From positions 6,200,001 to 6,264,000 of the forward strand of contig JAHQIY010000006.1 in the NCBI GenBank assembly GCA_019054805.1: a stretch of 64,000 nt of DNA, in the 5' to 3' direction. The translations under genes and the position numbers were made by a program. Below, piece after piece: positions 23,001 to 35,300 of this stretch (its first letter is position 1; each line of letters opens with the position of its first letter). The notes beneath the pieces were generated by a model. It was not told where the DNA came from. It was given only the letters and a program-made list of their open reading frames with translations, and did not search any database. This stretch comes from Brachionus manjavacas. Its lineage: Eukaryota > Rotifera > Eurotatoria > Ploima > Brachionidae.

Positions 23001-24397
23001 AAGACATACATTTTTTTGATGTCAAAATTTAAGAAAAAAAATCAAGAACCAAGAGGAATAAATCAGTTAAAAAAGGCGATGGTTTAATATAATAAATTAT
23101 TCTGGTCTGTTTGTTAAAAAATTGATTAAAAATTCAGTCTGCATAGGATTCTATTAATTGATTATTTTTTTTTGAATATCAAAAAGATTATATCATATTA
23201 TCTTTGTTATTATTATTATTTTAACTCAACACGTTTTTTTTCTATCCTTCGACTTTAATTAGCCACTCAAATTTATTTTGAAATAAAGTAAAAAAATATT
23301 AATTAATTAAACAAAAATTCAACCAAATTATCTTTATTGTTAAAAGCCAAAAAATACAAAATAAAAATTATTTTTTAATCTATTTTATTAAAATAAATGA
23401 AAAAAAAATTCCACACGACATCCCTTAAATAAAATTTATTTTTATTTTTAAGAGATTACCATTTTTTAGTGTTTTGATGCCACGGTCATTTCAAGAACAG
23501 TATCCAGATCAAATGAAAAATCTCCGATTAAATTCACGAAAACTTACAACTCCATTTGACATATATGAAACTTTTAAAGATTTATTAAACTTTGAGAATT
23601 TTGAAAGACCACAAAAAAAGCCTCCTCGCGGCATGAGTCTTTTTAGGCATATCCCCTCTAATCGATCATGCGAGGACGCTCACATAGAAGCTCATTGGTG
23701 TTCCTGTCTAAACTGGAAAAACATTGACATACTTTTGAACACCAGTGATCAGAAAAGTATACAGAACTTCACCTCAGATTCAAATAAAATTGCTGGATAT
23801 TTCCAATCTAACATCAAAAGCTTTACTGAGTCAGCTTCAGAGACTGGAAACTGGAATTTTTCCACCTATGGCCATCTAGAGTCAAAATTCGAGCATTATT
23901 CGCGTCTAGCCCTTTTTATTGCATTCGAATCAGTGAAATTTATCAATTCTTTGATAGATAAAGAACTAAGAATTTATTGCGATAAATTGCGTCTTTACTC
24001 AATACATAAATTGTCTAGGTTGATCATAAACAGACAGGTGCTTGCTTTTAAGCAAAGTAAAGACATTCACGGCCGAGAGGCTTTGTTTGAAGAGAACTCC
24101 AACATTGAAAAATACTTTGAACATGATATTGGAAAGTCAGTTGAATTGAACAATTCAGAAGCCTCAAGCGTGGTCGGCGATCATTTGAATTTTGAGCATG
24201 TTTTCCAAATTGTGCTGACAACTTGGCCCGGAAATGCCACATTTGAATTGTCATGTAAATACAATAGATACACAGGCAAGATTAAGTTCAACAAAAATGA
24301 AATAAGTCGAATAAATAGCTACAAGTCTTCGGCAAATTGTATAATGGATAAAAGGCCTGATTTAAGGGCCTATTGTTTTTGTAAATATTTAAAATAA
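20088..24397 (+). CDS. DUF229 (sulfatase-fold) single-pass membrane protein
   Basis: Two exons: 20088-21842 (585 codons) and 23453-24397 (314 codons plus stop), joined phase 0 at GEE-type sequence (GKLEE/RLPFFSVLMP) over a 1610-nt intron; about 899 aa. The N-terminus is basic and cytosolic; a transmembrane segment lies at about residues 113-139, so it is a type II protein with a lumenal or extracellular domain. DUF229 hallmarks follow: CVLPKLDPY, YNVLMFGFDSVSRMSWIRM, ILTGKKETEL, YVTQWAEDM and, near the end of exon 1, FFMSDHGVR, the metal-binding SDHG of the alkaline phosphatase/sulfatase fold. Exon 2 supplies the Cys-containing C-terminal region (CSCLNWKNIDI). Biochemical role of the family is not established; animals have many copies. 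Two Met codons precede the membrane segment; the first is chosen because the frame is open and an acceptor-like AG lies 15 nt upstream. Confidence 0.85.
21843..23452 (+). other. Long intron of the DUF229 gene
   Basis: GTATGT donor and TTTTTAAG acceptor. The interior is AT-rich without coding signal. At 22502-22604 a short 103-bp segment is bounded by a 12-nt inverted repeat (TTTAAAAAGGTA). Confidence 0.7.
22502..22604. repeat. 103-bp segment with 12-nt terminal inverted repeats
   Basis: TTTAAAAAGGTA at 22502-22513 and its reverse complement at 22593-22604. The interior is less AT-rich than its flanks. Possibly a miniature foldback element; no target duplication identified. Confidence 0.35.
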
Positions 24398-24569
24398 ATG
24401 ATCATTTGAAAAATTTAGATTTAATAAAATTTTATTTAAAATTTTTCAAATACTGAAATGTAAAAAAATATTTTATTATCATTAGTTTTAATTATATTAA
24501 TAAGACATCGATGCCCTTTTTCTTTGATGAATGGGGTCTAAATATGTATCCCGTAGTGCAGAAAAAAAT

Positions 24570-24874
24570 TAGTGTTGGGGGCGGACAACTTTGGCCGGCC
24601 GGTCTACGGCCGGACTTGAACGGCGATTTGGCCGGCCACTAAAAACGGCCTATTTTGGCCGTGAATTTAACGGCCGCATTTTTGACCGTCCGTGAATTGG
24701 CCGGTCATCTGTGGATCGTTCTTAAAAAGGCCGACCTTTTCAGGGCCGGCCACCAGACAGACCGACCGTGAAATGGCCGGCCAAATTTTAAAAGACCGTG
24801 TGGTGGCCGGCCACGGTCTCTGTCTTTTTTTTTTCTGACCGGCCACATGGCCTCTCGACCGGCCCCCAACACTA
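24570..24874. mobile_element. GC-rich hAT-like MITE built from GGCCGG motifs
   Basis: The left end TAGTGTTGGGGGC pairs with the right end GCCCCCAACACTA as a perfect 13-bp inverted repeat. Flanking 8-mers AAAAAAAT (24562-24569) and AAACAAAT (24875-24882) match in 7 of 8 positions, consistent with an aged 8-bp duplication. The 305-bp interior is packed with GGCCGG, CGGCC and CGGTC motifs and can fold extensively, in sharp contrast to the AT-rich surroundings. No coding capacity. Confidence 0.75.
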
Positions 24875-24898
24875 AAACAAATGAAAGATTTTCTCCCT

Positions 24899-24984
24899 CA
24901 GCGGGGATCGAATTTTTGATCATCTGCTTATATGACTAAAAAAGTATCGACAAAGAGATGTGCCCTTCCACTATTATACTGCTG
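24899..24984 (-). ncRNA. tRNA-like sequence, probably a SINE head or tRNA pseudogene
   Basis: On the minus strand, A-box-like ATAGTGGAAGGGCAC is followed after about 45 nt by B-box-like AAATTCGATCCCCG, with CAGC/GCTG able to pair at the ends. Arms are imperfect and no sound anticodon stem is evident, so a functional tRNA is unlikely. The GC-rich MITE lies directly downstream of it in this orientation. Confidence 0.25.
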
Positions 24985-25199
24985 GAAATTATATTTCTAA
25001 GACCCAAGAACAAAAAAGAAATTTAATTTGTATTGTTTGTAATTCGATGTTCGAGTTAAAATTTTATTTTTTAAATAAAATTTATCAAAATAGAAAGCAA
25101 ATTGACAATTTTTTCAATTTTTAAATTTTCCATAATTTACAATAAATAAAGTAAAATATTAAAAAATTGTCAATTTGCTTTCTATTTTATTTATTTTTT

Positions 25200-26390
25200 T
25201 TTTTTTTCTGTACCGAACTAGGCCTTCAGAATAAATATTATCAAAAAATCAAAAATTAAATTAAAGTTAATTAAATGAGATTAAAAAAATCAAAATAAAG
25301 AAAATAAGCAAAAAAAAAATGAAAGTTTAGAAGACATAGATTGTTACATGTTTTTGGGTATTCAATATATCTCGATTCGAAACATTCTTTGTATTCCTCC
25401 ACCATTCTTACAACCAATGGAATAGAATAACTCAGTTCTGTCCTAACATATCTCTCACTCAACTCAAAAAGTTAGTAATTTAAGACTGTTAGAAATTTAA
25501 GTTTATTAAAAGCCTTCTGATGCATGATGCTGGAGGGAGTATCATATTTTAATCTGACGATAGATCTGACTGCTGTATTCTGAATTGCTTGTAACTTTTT
25601 GATATTATTTTCTGAAAATGAATTCAAGCAAGGAAACGAATAGTCTAGAATTGAACCAACTAAAGATTTATAAAGATTTCGCAACGTTTTTTGATTAAGA
25701 CCCCATTTTTTGTTTGACAGAATCTTAATTAGATTTAGCCTTGTATTGCAACGTTCTTTTATTTCGTCAACCAGTGTATTAAAATTTAATTTAGAATCAA
25801 ATTTAATACCTGGAAACTTTATTTCTTTTTGGCTTTTTATTCTATTTCCATAAATTTTTAAGTTAAGATTATCACTTTCTTTCTTGTACTTAGAGAATAC
25901 TACTGAACACGACTTTTCAACTGACATCTTCATTTTCCACTTAATTAGCCATTGTTCTATCTCGTTGGTGTATTTATTTATCTTATTTTCAAGATGCCCC
26001 TTTTTGTTGTAAATAAATAAGTAACTAGATCATCTGCAAAAAGAAGAGAGTATTCATTATTTGTTTTGTTTCTTTTAGGGATATCATTAATATAAATGCT
26101 AAATAAAAGAGGACTAATAACTGAGCCTTGAGGAACACCTGCAGTTATTTGATATTCGTCGCTCAAGTTGTCATTCACATTCACCCTAAATGTCCTTGAG
26201 TCTAAGAAGGATCTAATCCAATTAATTAAGTATTGTGGTGGATTTATTTTTATTAATTTATAAATTAAACCTTCGTGCCGAACCCTATCAAAGGCTTTAG
26301 AAATATCAAAGAAAAGGGAACAAACTCTTTTCTTTCTATTAAATGACTCAACAATTTTTTGAATCAAAAAGTCTATCTTAATATCTTATT
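25200..26390 (-). mobile_element. 5'-truncated Jockey/I-group LINE
   Basis: The minus strand encodes an RT palm from SLFFDISKAFDRVRHEGL through TAGVPQGSVISPLLFSIYIN to LLFADDLV (catalytic FADD intact). After a frameshift near 26005 it continues into KMSVEKSCSVVFSKYKKE, KWGLNQKTLRNLYKSLVGS and NTAVRSIVRLKYDTPSS. An in-frame TAA at 25472-25474 precedes FELSERYVRTEL. The 3' UTR starts near 25300 and ends around TTCTGTACCGAACTAGG at about 25208-25230. N-terminal endonuclease and ORF1 are missing. The protein resembles the relics at 2.5, 40.7 and 52 kb. Confidence 0.85.
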
Positions 26391-26397
26391 TATTTAT

Positions 26398-26600
26398 TTG
26401 TTTTCTGTACCGAGCTAGAGCTCCTTCAGAATAAATTAAAAAAAAAAAAAAATAAAATTAAAGTTAATAAAATGAGATAAAAAAAATAAAATAATAATAA
26501 AGTAAAATAAGATAAATAAATTAAAGTTAAGAAGACATGAATTGGAATCTTAATAATATTTAGCCTTTTATTGCAGCTTTTCAATATATTGAAAAAGAAA
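26398..26600 (-). mobile_element. 3' end of a second LINE copy
   Basis: TTCTGTACCGAGCTAGAG plus CTTCAGAATAAATTA and the following A-rich stretch with AAATTAAAGTTAA repeat the 3' UTR of the LINE at 25200-25330 in the same orientation. Only the UTR and a scrap of upstream sequence remain. The two copies sit head to tail. Confidence 0.75.
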
Positions 26601-27123
26601 AAACTCAAGTCGAATTAAAATTAATTTTAATTGAAAAATTGTTCTTTTTTTTAAACACCAATGTTAGAATCACCTTTTTTTTGAGACCATAAATTGATTT
26701 TTTTAAATCATGTCAAAACTTCACCCCAGCAAAAAAATGACAGAAAATTTTTTTTTCCCCTAATTTTTAATTGATTAATTGATTTATTTTGGAAACTAAC
26801 ATATTTTTTGTAAAATCATTAATCAATTAATTAAAGCTGAAATTTTAAACTGAATTAGACTTTACTTTATCTAGATATGAGAAAAAAAAAGATACTTAAC
26901 TTTTTTAAGTAATTCAAAAAAGTTAAATTTTATACAAAAAGACATTTTTAAAATGATTAAAGGATCATTTTAATTTTTGTTTGCATATTAAAATAAAATA
27001 TCAATCATTCAAATTACCTTGGTAAAAAAAAGAGTATATGTGTAATTTAGAGGTTCTAGGTAGTCTTTTTACCATGGAATAACTAGATTTTTAATTTTTC
27101 TAATTGATTAAGTCTAATAAAAA
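26601..27123. other. AT-rich spacer, nothing recognised
   Basis: No coding or repeat signal apart from homopolymers. Confidence 0.4.
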
Positions 27124-28445
27124 CAGTGCTGCTACGATACCTTGAATTCACCATATTTTACGTAAATTATGGTAAATTCACGATATTTTACCATATTTAC
27201 CGTAAAATATAGTAATCTAAAAAAGGGTATTTTTCGTAAAATAACGATGATTATCGTAAAATACCGATAATTACTGTAAAATTCAGTGAAAAAAAAAATT
27301 TCCAAAATTTCTCGAAAAAAACCGATTTTCATGAAAAAAATTTTTTTTTTGAATTTTTGAAAAATGAAAACAAAAAAAATTAAATTGAATTTTGTGACAA
27401 AAATTGACGTAAATTTCGGTAAATTTTTGTTAAAAAATGTAAAAAATGGTAAAAATTCAACAGAAAAAGAAAAATGGATTTTTATTATTTCATTGAATTT
27501 TTTTTCTAAACAAATTAAAACATATATTAATTTTTTATTGAAAATTAATATTTAAACATTATTTACAAAATAAATTTTATTTTCTAGCTTTTTTTGCTTT
27601 TAAGCTGTTAGCTGTCTTGTCCCAAGCTTCTTTGAATGTTGATCCTTTTGGAATAAATTTTACAAGCCCAGCTTTTTAAAGAAATTTATGTCTAACTTTT
27701 GATTTCATTTTAAGCATATTATTTTACTTTTGATATTAAGCATTTCAAAAAACTTTGACAGTTGAAAAATGTAAGAGATAAATAAAATCATCTTAAATAT
27801 GTAAAAAATATTAAAAAATTTTATTATTTTAATTTTTTAATAAAACATTTCTAGGTTGTTGAGATTGTAAGTGAAAGAAATGGTGACTGGTCAGATCATT
27901 AAATTCTGATTGTATTTTTTTTCTATAGAGCTCTAAATAGATGATTTTTGATAATTTCTCTGTATAAAAAAAAAATTTAACATTTTTGTACTTAATATTT
28001 TCAAATACTGATTTGGGAAAACAAATAATTGACAAATAAATATTAATTTTCATAATTTGTTTAGAAAAAAAATTCAATGAAATAATAAAAAATCCATTTT
28101 TCCTTTTCTGTTGAATTTTTACCATTTTTACATTTTTTAACAAAAATTTACCGAAATTTACGTCAATTTTTGTCACAAAATTCAATTAAATTTTTTTTGT
28201 TTTCATTTTTCAAAAATTCAAAAAAAAAATTTTTTCATGAAAATCGGTTTTTTTCGAGAAATTTAGGAAATTTTTTTTTTCACTGAATTTTACAGTAATT
28301 ATCAGTATTTTACGATAATCATCGTTATTTTGCGAAAAAAACCCTTTTTTAGATTACTATATTTTACGGTAAATATGGTAAAATATCGTGAATTTACCAT
28401 AATTTACGTAAAATATGGTGAATTCAAGGTATTGTAGCAGCACTG
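27124..28445. mobile_element. Long-TIR Tc1/mariner-like element, copy 1
   Basis: Begins CAGTGCTGCTACGATACC and ends with its inverted counterpart GTAGCAGCACTG. The inverted arms are roughly 400 bp each, dense in TTTACC/GGTAAA/ACGTAAAAT motifs. CAGT termini next to TA fit Tc1/mariner insertion (TA on the right; AA on the left, probably mutated). The internal segment is shared with copy 2 at 57826-59115 but in reversed orientation. It holds a frame with IICFPKSVFENIKY and SEFNDLTSHHFFH, and on the minus strand KFIPKGSTFKEAWDKTANSL. No DDE transposase is present, so it is non-autonomous or carries an unknown protein. Confidence 0.8.
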
Positions 28446-29362
28446 TATTTATGCAAAATTTAGTTAAATTCGGTCAATAGGAGCATTGTTTTTTTTCTTG
28501 TCAATATTTTGAGCATTCTCATTTAGCACCTTTGATAAAAATTTATAAGTGTGAATTTTAGGTTTTAAAGCTTTTCTGAAAATAAAAAATAATTTATCAT
28601 TTTTGTTGAAAAATTTTCTTGAATTATTTAACTGAATTATTTCTTCAGAAAAATCAGGAATTAAGAATCAATCTCTATAAGTAATTTCCCAGGCACATTT
28701 TTCAAGATTCAAATCAAATTTCTATCTAAAAAAGTCGACATGATCGTTATAAAGCTTGTCATAATCAATCATTTTAAATTTAATCAAAAGAAAAATCTTT
28801 TAATATCGAATAAAATGCTGAAGACAAAAGCTGTCAATTTTAGTCCGATTCAAGGACTTATGACAAGAAGATTAGCAATAAAAGCATTAAAAGTGCGTTT
28901 AGATTTTAAAATAAATTACAAGAAAAATGTTGTGTCAATGAACAAAAAGAATCTTGTTTTGAGAAAAAATGCGCTATGTTTCGACTACGTGTAACTTAAT
29001 GAAATTAGTCATTCGACTTGAGAAAGAATAAATCATGCCATTATTATTTCTAATTAAAGTTACTACAGCAATCGACAAAATCATCCAGCTTTTAATAAAA
29101 AATCTTTCGATAATTTTAATAAATTTTTTTTTGCAACACATTTACATTTTTGTTTTGTTCAATTAGATCTAGCAATTAAAAATTTCAATCAAAAATACAA
29201 AATTAAGCTTCTTATGTAAGCTAGTTTTTAAAGTGGCAAACAAAAATTTTTTTCTTCTATTTTCAAAATTTACTAAATCATACAAAAAGTGTCTTTTGGG
29301 GAGCATTTTTTGACACGTGTCTTTTAATTAATTTAAAAAGTTTGAGAATTTAGGTACAAAAA
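28446..29362. other. Spacer upstream of fatty acid synthase
   Basis: No credible gene; the frame at 28740-28994 (Lys-rich, 84 codons) has no recognised motif. The last bases before the synthase ATG include an acceptor-like TTTAG at 29349-29353. Confidence 0.45.
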
Positions 29363-32300
29363 ATGACTGAGACAAATCGAGAGGCCGATTCGGATCAAAT
29401 TGTAATCTCAGGTATTTCGGGCCGCTACCCACAGTCCAGCAACATTGACGAGTTTGCCAAAAATTTGTTCGATGGAGTGGACATGGTGACCGAGACGGAC
29501 CGGAGATGGCCGCCAGGTCTCTACGGCCTGCCGCGGCGAAACGGCACCCTCAATGACATATCTAAATTTGACGCGCAATTTTTCGGCGTCAACCCCAAGC
29601 AAGCAGACCAAATGGACCCTCAGCTAAGAATGCTGCTCGAAGTGGCCTACGAGGCCATATTCGACTCGGGCATCAGCCCCACAGAGCTCACAGGGACCAG
29701 GACCGGAGTTTACATCGGGGTTAGCTCGTCCGAAGCACTCTACGCCTATTCACACAATCCATCTGAGCTTTCTGGCTACTCAATGACCGGGTGCGCGTCC
29801 AGCATGCTCGCCAACCGCCTTTCTTTCTTTTTTGACTTCAAAGGCCCCAGCTACACAGTCGACACTGCTTGCTCGTCAAGTCTTGTCGCTCTGGATGCCG
29901 CTGTTCAGTCCATTAAGTCAGGCTACTGTGACTACGCGATTGTTGGCGGCGCCAATTTGCTCACAAGACCTCAAACTTCGCTGCAGTTTCAGCGCCTAGG
30001 CATGCTCTCACCGGACGGCATGTGCAAGTCGTTTGACTCAACTGGCAAGGGATATGTTCGCAGTGAGACTGTGTCAGTGGCTTTCATCCAAAAAAAGTCC
30101 ACTTGCCGCAAATACTACGCCAAGATAATCAACTCAAGAGTGAATACAGATGGAGCCAAAGAGCAGGGCATCACTTTTCCCAATGGCCAAGTCCAAGCTC
30201 GTCTACTAGAAGAACTATACACTCAGTGTAGAATAGATCCAAGAATGGTTAGTTATGTGGAAGCGCACGGAACTGGCACCAAAGCTGGCGACCCCCAAGA
30301 GCTGAACGCAATAGCTGATGTATTTGGCAAAAATAGGACTAGTCCATTGCTGATCGGCTCCACAAAGTCAAACATGGGACATCCTGAGCCTGCCTCTGGC
30401 CTAGCAGCCTTGTCGAAAATTTTAATTTCTGTCCAGAGTGGAATCGTCCCGGCAAATCTTCATTTCAAAGAGCCCAATGCGCAAATTGCCGCCTTGCTAG
30501 ACGGAAGACTCAAAGTTGTCGACAAAAACATGAAGCTAAATGAAGGGCTGATAGGCCTGAATTCTTTTGGCTTTGGCGGTGCCAATGCTCATTTGTTGAT
30601 TGAGCCAAATTGGGAGCAGGAACAAAATTTGTGGTCAGAGAAGAGCTATGTGAATGAAGTGAGCCGAAAAGTGAGACTGTTTCAGTTTAGCTCGCGCACC
30701 GAACAAGGCTTGAACGAAATTTTAGATTTGGTCGAGCAGTCAGGCGATTTGGCGCTCAGCTGTATCCTGGAGCCTTTGTCACTTCAATCGCCACATTCCT
30801 TCCGGGCATTCACCATTCTGAATGGAAAAAATCAAATTAGAGAGTTCAATAATGGCCACAAAGAGAAAAGGCCGGTTTGGTATGTTTTCTCAGGCATGGG
30901 CACCCAATGGACTGGCATGGGCCGAGAACTAATGGAGATCGAAACGTTCCGCCAGTCCATTCAACGATCAGCTCTCATCCTAGAGCCATTTGGTTTGGAC
31001 CTAGCACAAATCATAAATTGTGCTGATTCGGACACATTCAAGCGAACATTGAACTCGTTTGTGGGCATCGCTTCGATTCAGATCGCGTTGGTTGATTGTC
31101 TAAACCAGTTGGAAATAAGGCCAGATGGTATTTTAGGCCATTCGGTGGGAGAACTTGGCTGCGCCTATGCAGACGGATGCCTCACTCACGAAGAGACTTT
31201 GCTGGCCGCGTTCTACAGAGGCAAGTGTATTGAAGAGGCCACTTTGCCGCCGGGCGCAATGGCTGCTGTTGGACTCACTTGGGCTGAGTGCAAACAAAGG
31301 TGCCCTCAAGGTGTAGTTGCCGCTTGCCACAATTCCCGAGACACGGTCACTGTTTCCGGGCCAAAAGAGCTTGTTCAGCAATTTGTGCAGCAGTTGAAAT
31401 CAGAAGGAGTCTTTGCCAGAGATGTGGACTCTTCCAATGTGGCCTTTCATTCCCACTACATGTGTCAAATAGCTCCCAAGTTGAAAGAGTATCTAAATAA
31501 AGTGATCAAAGAGCCGCGTCTCAGGTCGAACAAATGGATTTCTTCGTCAATAGAGGAGAAAAATTGGCACTCGCAATTGTGCAAGTATTCGTCAGCCGAC
31601 TACCATGTTAACAACTTGTGCAGTGCTGTTTTGTTCCAAGAGGCGCTCAGTCATGTGCCTGAAAATGCTATCGCCATCGAAATAGCTCCGCACGCACTCC
31701 TGCAGGCCGTTCTCAAGCGGTCTCTTAGCAAAGACAACATTTTCATAGGCCTATTGAACAAAAATGCTGCAAATCAGATGGAGAATTTCTATGCCCAACT
31801 GGGCCGTCTCTATCTGCACGGAGTAGATTTTAGGCCCACAAGACTTTTGATTGCCAAAAAATGGCAAAATGCACTGTACCCCATTCCCGTGAAGACAAAA
31901 TTTTTGTCACCACTCATGAAATGGGACCATGGTCACTCGTGGAACGTACCTAAATACACAGACTTTACTTCTCAGGGAAACAGCTGTGCGTCTTCTACGG
32001 AGGCTAGTAATTTCAACTATGTGATAGATCTAGAAGGTGATAATGCATATTTGAGTGGACACCAAATTGACGGAAGAGTGCTCTATCCAGCCACTGGCTA
32101 TCTTTGTTTAGTGTGGCAAAGTATGGCCAAAATGGCTCAGAGCAAACGTCTTGGCATGATCGATGACACCAATCTAGTCTTGCCCGGCATTCTATTCCAA
32201 AATGTGGAAATACACCGAGCTTCTATTTTGAAAGTGGGAGAAAAAATAACTTTTCAGGTGAATTTGATGACCACTAGTGGTTCGTTCGAGTTGACAGAAG

Positions 32301-35300
32301 GTGGTAATTTGGTGGTGAGTGGTCAAGTGAGACTTTTGGATGAAAAAATTGACACTGACCAAGCCAGTCAAATGAACGCTCTCGACGCATTGTCAACAAT
32401 AAAGAGAACAGACAGCATGGTTAGAGAGGAGGTTTATAAAGAGCTGAGACTTCGGGGCTACGAGTACAAGGACCAGTTTCAGCCTATCGAAAAGTGTGAC
32501 CTGAATGGAACTATGGGCTTGTTGAAATGGGACGGCAATTGGGTACCATTTTTGGATGCCATGCTTCAAATGAACGTGCTCGGACACCAAAGAGGACTTT
32601 TGCTGCCGACCAGAATCCGCACCATCCAAATAGATCCAGAACAACATGTGAATCTAGTCGAAAATTGCAGCGTACCAGTCGTGTTCGATCCGCACACCAA
32701 GACTACAACTAGTGGCGCTGCTCAAATAGTTGGTCTCCACGCAACCGTAGCTCCCAAGCGACAAGTCTTCCAGCCCACCATAATAGAACATGTCAATTTT
32801 GTGCCCTATTTGGACGATGTGAACAACAACATGGTTCAACTAGGCCAAGAAGAAGAAACCAAGCAAGATCAAGTGAGAAAGTACATTAAAAAATGCTGTT
32901 CGCCAGCAAGCGAACATGAGGGTCATGAGTCAGCATCGTTGATTCAATTTTTGGCCTCTCAAAGCAACAATGGACTGGAATTTTTGAAAGCATTCACCCA
33001 AGACAAAACACTGAACATAACTAGTCGCAGAATGGACCATTTCAAAGTTTTAGTTGACATTTTCTTTGAAAATTTGCAGCCCAGACCAAAAAACCAAAAA
33101 ATTCGACTTTTGGAAATATGCAGCTCAATGTGCTACTCGATGTGTCCCAGTCTGGCCAATTTGCTGCGCTCTCATCCGAGCACATGCGATCAAATCGAAA
33201 TTGGCTATGCTCAAATTGAAAATGTGTGCCATGTGGAGGCGCAGTTTTTCGACCAAATCAGCTCGGACTCGTTGTTCAAGATGGAAAGAATAGAGTGGAA
33301 AATGAGCCGAGACAATAGCTTGATCACCGATGTACCTTCCACAATTGGACACTTTGACCTGGTCATTCTTAACAATTCAGATTTGGGCAAGTACAAAAAT
33401 GTGCGCTCATGGGCGCAGAATACTTTGACCAAGTTGACGCACAATTTTGTTCTGCTAATAGAGGACTTTGTTGACGAGAGCGCATTCAAGCAATTAATTG
33501 CCAATTTGGAGCATACTGCTCTGAAAAAAGAGCCCAGCACGCCATGTCCACTTGACTTGGAGCTGATGCAGACGCTTGGTGTGACAAAATTGAGCGAGCG
33601 GTGCGCGTTTGCCGAGCAGAGTCTATGGCGATTTGGCAACAAATACCAGAATAGCTGCTTTGTGGACACGGACAATTTGGTCGAGTTGAATTGGCTGGAC
33701 GAGATCAAATCAAGCCTGAGCGATCCAACTATTGACCGGGTATTTTTGCTCAGTCAACGGGAAACAAGCGGCTTGGTCGGCTTGGTCAATTGTCTGAGAA
33801 AAGAAACCAATGGTCACAAAATAAGATGTGTGCTTGGCAAAAGTCTAGACCAAGTACCACAAAGCATATTGGACAGTGATCTAGTGATGAACGTGTACAG
33901 AGACAATGAATGGGGCTCGCTTAGACACGTGGTCACCGATGCACAAAATTTGCTCATCAACTCCGAAAAAGACTTGTTCAATGGTCAATTTAGCGCGGAC
34001 GAACACAATTTGTGCGTCAACTCGATGCAACGCGGTGACCTGGCCTCGCTGCGATGGATCCAGTCGGCCCAACCGGTCGCCTCACACGCTCAGCATGTCA
34101 TTTGCCAAGTGGCCTATGCAGCGCTTAATTTTCGCGACATTATGCTCGCTACTGGCAAGCTGAGTCCCGAGGCCATTCCAAACTACCACAAGATGCAGGA
34201 CAATCTGCTCGGCATGGAGTTTAGTGGTCACGTTGACGGACAAAAGTGCATGGGCATCGTGTCAGCTCGCGGCCTCTCCACTCAAGTTGTGCTCGACAAA
34301 AATTATCTGTGGCAAGTGCCACAAGACTGGAGTTTGTCCGATGCGGCCACAGTACCGGTCGCCTATTCAACCGCCTACTACGCGCTGTGTGTGCGCGCCA
34401 AGCTGAAGCGAGGCGAGTCCGTGCTGGTACACGCCGGGTCGGGTGCTGTTGGACAGGCGGCCATTAGCATTGCGCTCAGCTTTGACTGTCAGGTATTTGC
34501 CACTGTTTCTTCGGACCAGAAGCGAGAATATCTCAGGTCTCGCTTCGACAATCGGCTTTCGTTTGCCAACTCGCGTGACCTAACATTCGAAAAGCATGTA
34601 ATGAAGGAAACGCGAGGCCGCGGCGTCGACATCATTCTGAACTCTTTGTCCGAGCAGAAATTGCAGGCATCTTTGCGCGTTCTTGCCGAGCATGGACGCT
34701 TTCTAGAGATCGGAAAGTTCGATCTGAACAAAAACTCGTCTCTTGGCATGTCCGTGTTTCTCAAAAACATCAGCTTTCATGGCATACTCCTAGACTCGTT
34801 GTTCGACAAGTCAAGTGACCACGAATGGAAGACAGTGCACAGCTTGGTACAGAATGGAATCAAAAGCGGAGTGGTCAAGCCCTTGAACTCGACAATATTT
34901 GCCAAGGATCAAATCGAACAGGCCTTCAGATACATGGCGCAGGGAAAACACATCGGAAAAGTTCTAGTCAGCTGTGCAGCAAAGCAAGCTGGCGTCGAAG
35001 CCTTGGCCAAAGTGTGGTTCACACCGGACCAAAGCTACATAATCACAGGAGGCCTGGGCGGCTTCGGTCTCGAGCTAGCCGAGTGGCTGGTCGAGCGCGG
35101 AGCCCGCAATTTGGTCCTGACATCTCGGTCGGGCATCCGCACCGGATACCAGACCCGCAAACTGAACATGCTCAAACAAGAGTACACTGCCAATGTTCAA
35201 GTGCTCGGCTATGATGTCAAGATTTTGTCCGAATGTGAGCTATTGATCCAGAGCGCTGCACAGATGAGCAAAAGTGGAAAAATTGGCGGAATTTTTCACC

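Noticed and set aside
28740-28994. 84-codon Lys-rich frame upstream of fatty acid synthase
   Set aside because: PIQGLMTRRLAIK hints weakly at a retroelement polyprotein, but there is no second motif to support it.
33211-34770. Several antisense frames inside the fatty acid synthase
   Set aside because: GC-richer coding DNA leaves long antisense frames; none has a recognisable motif and the sense frame explains the sequence.
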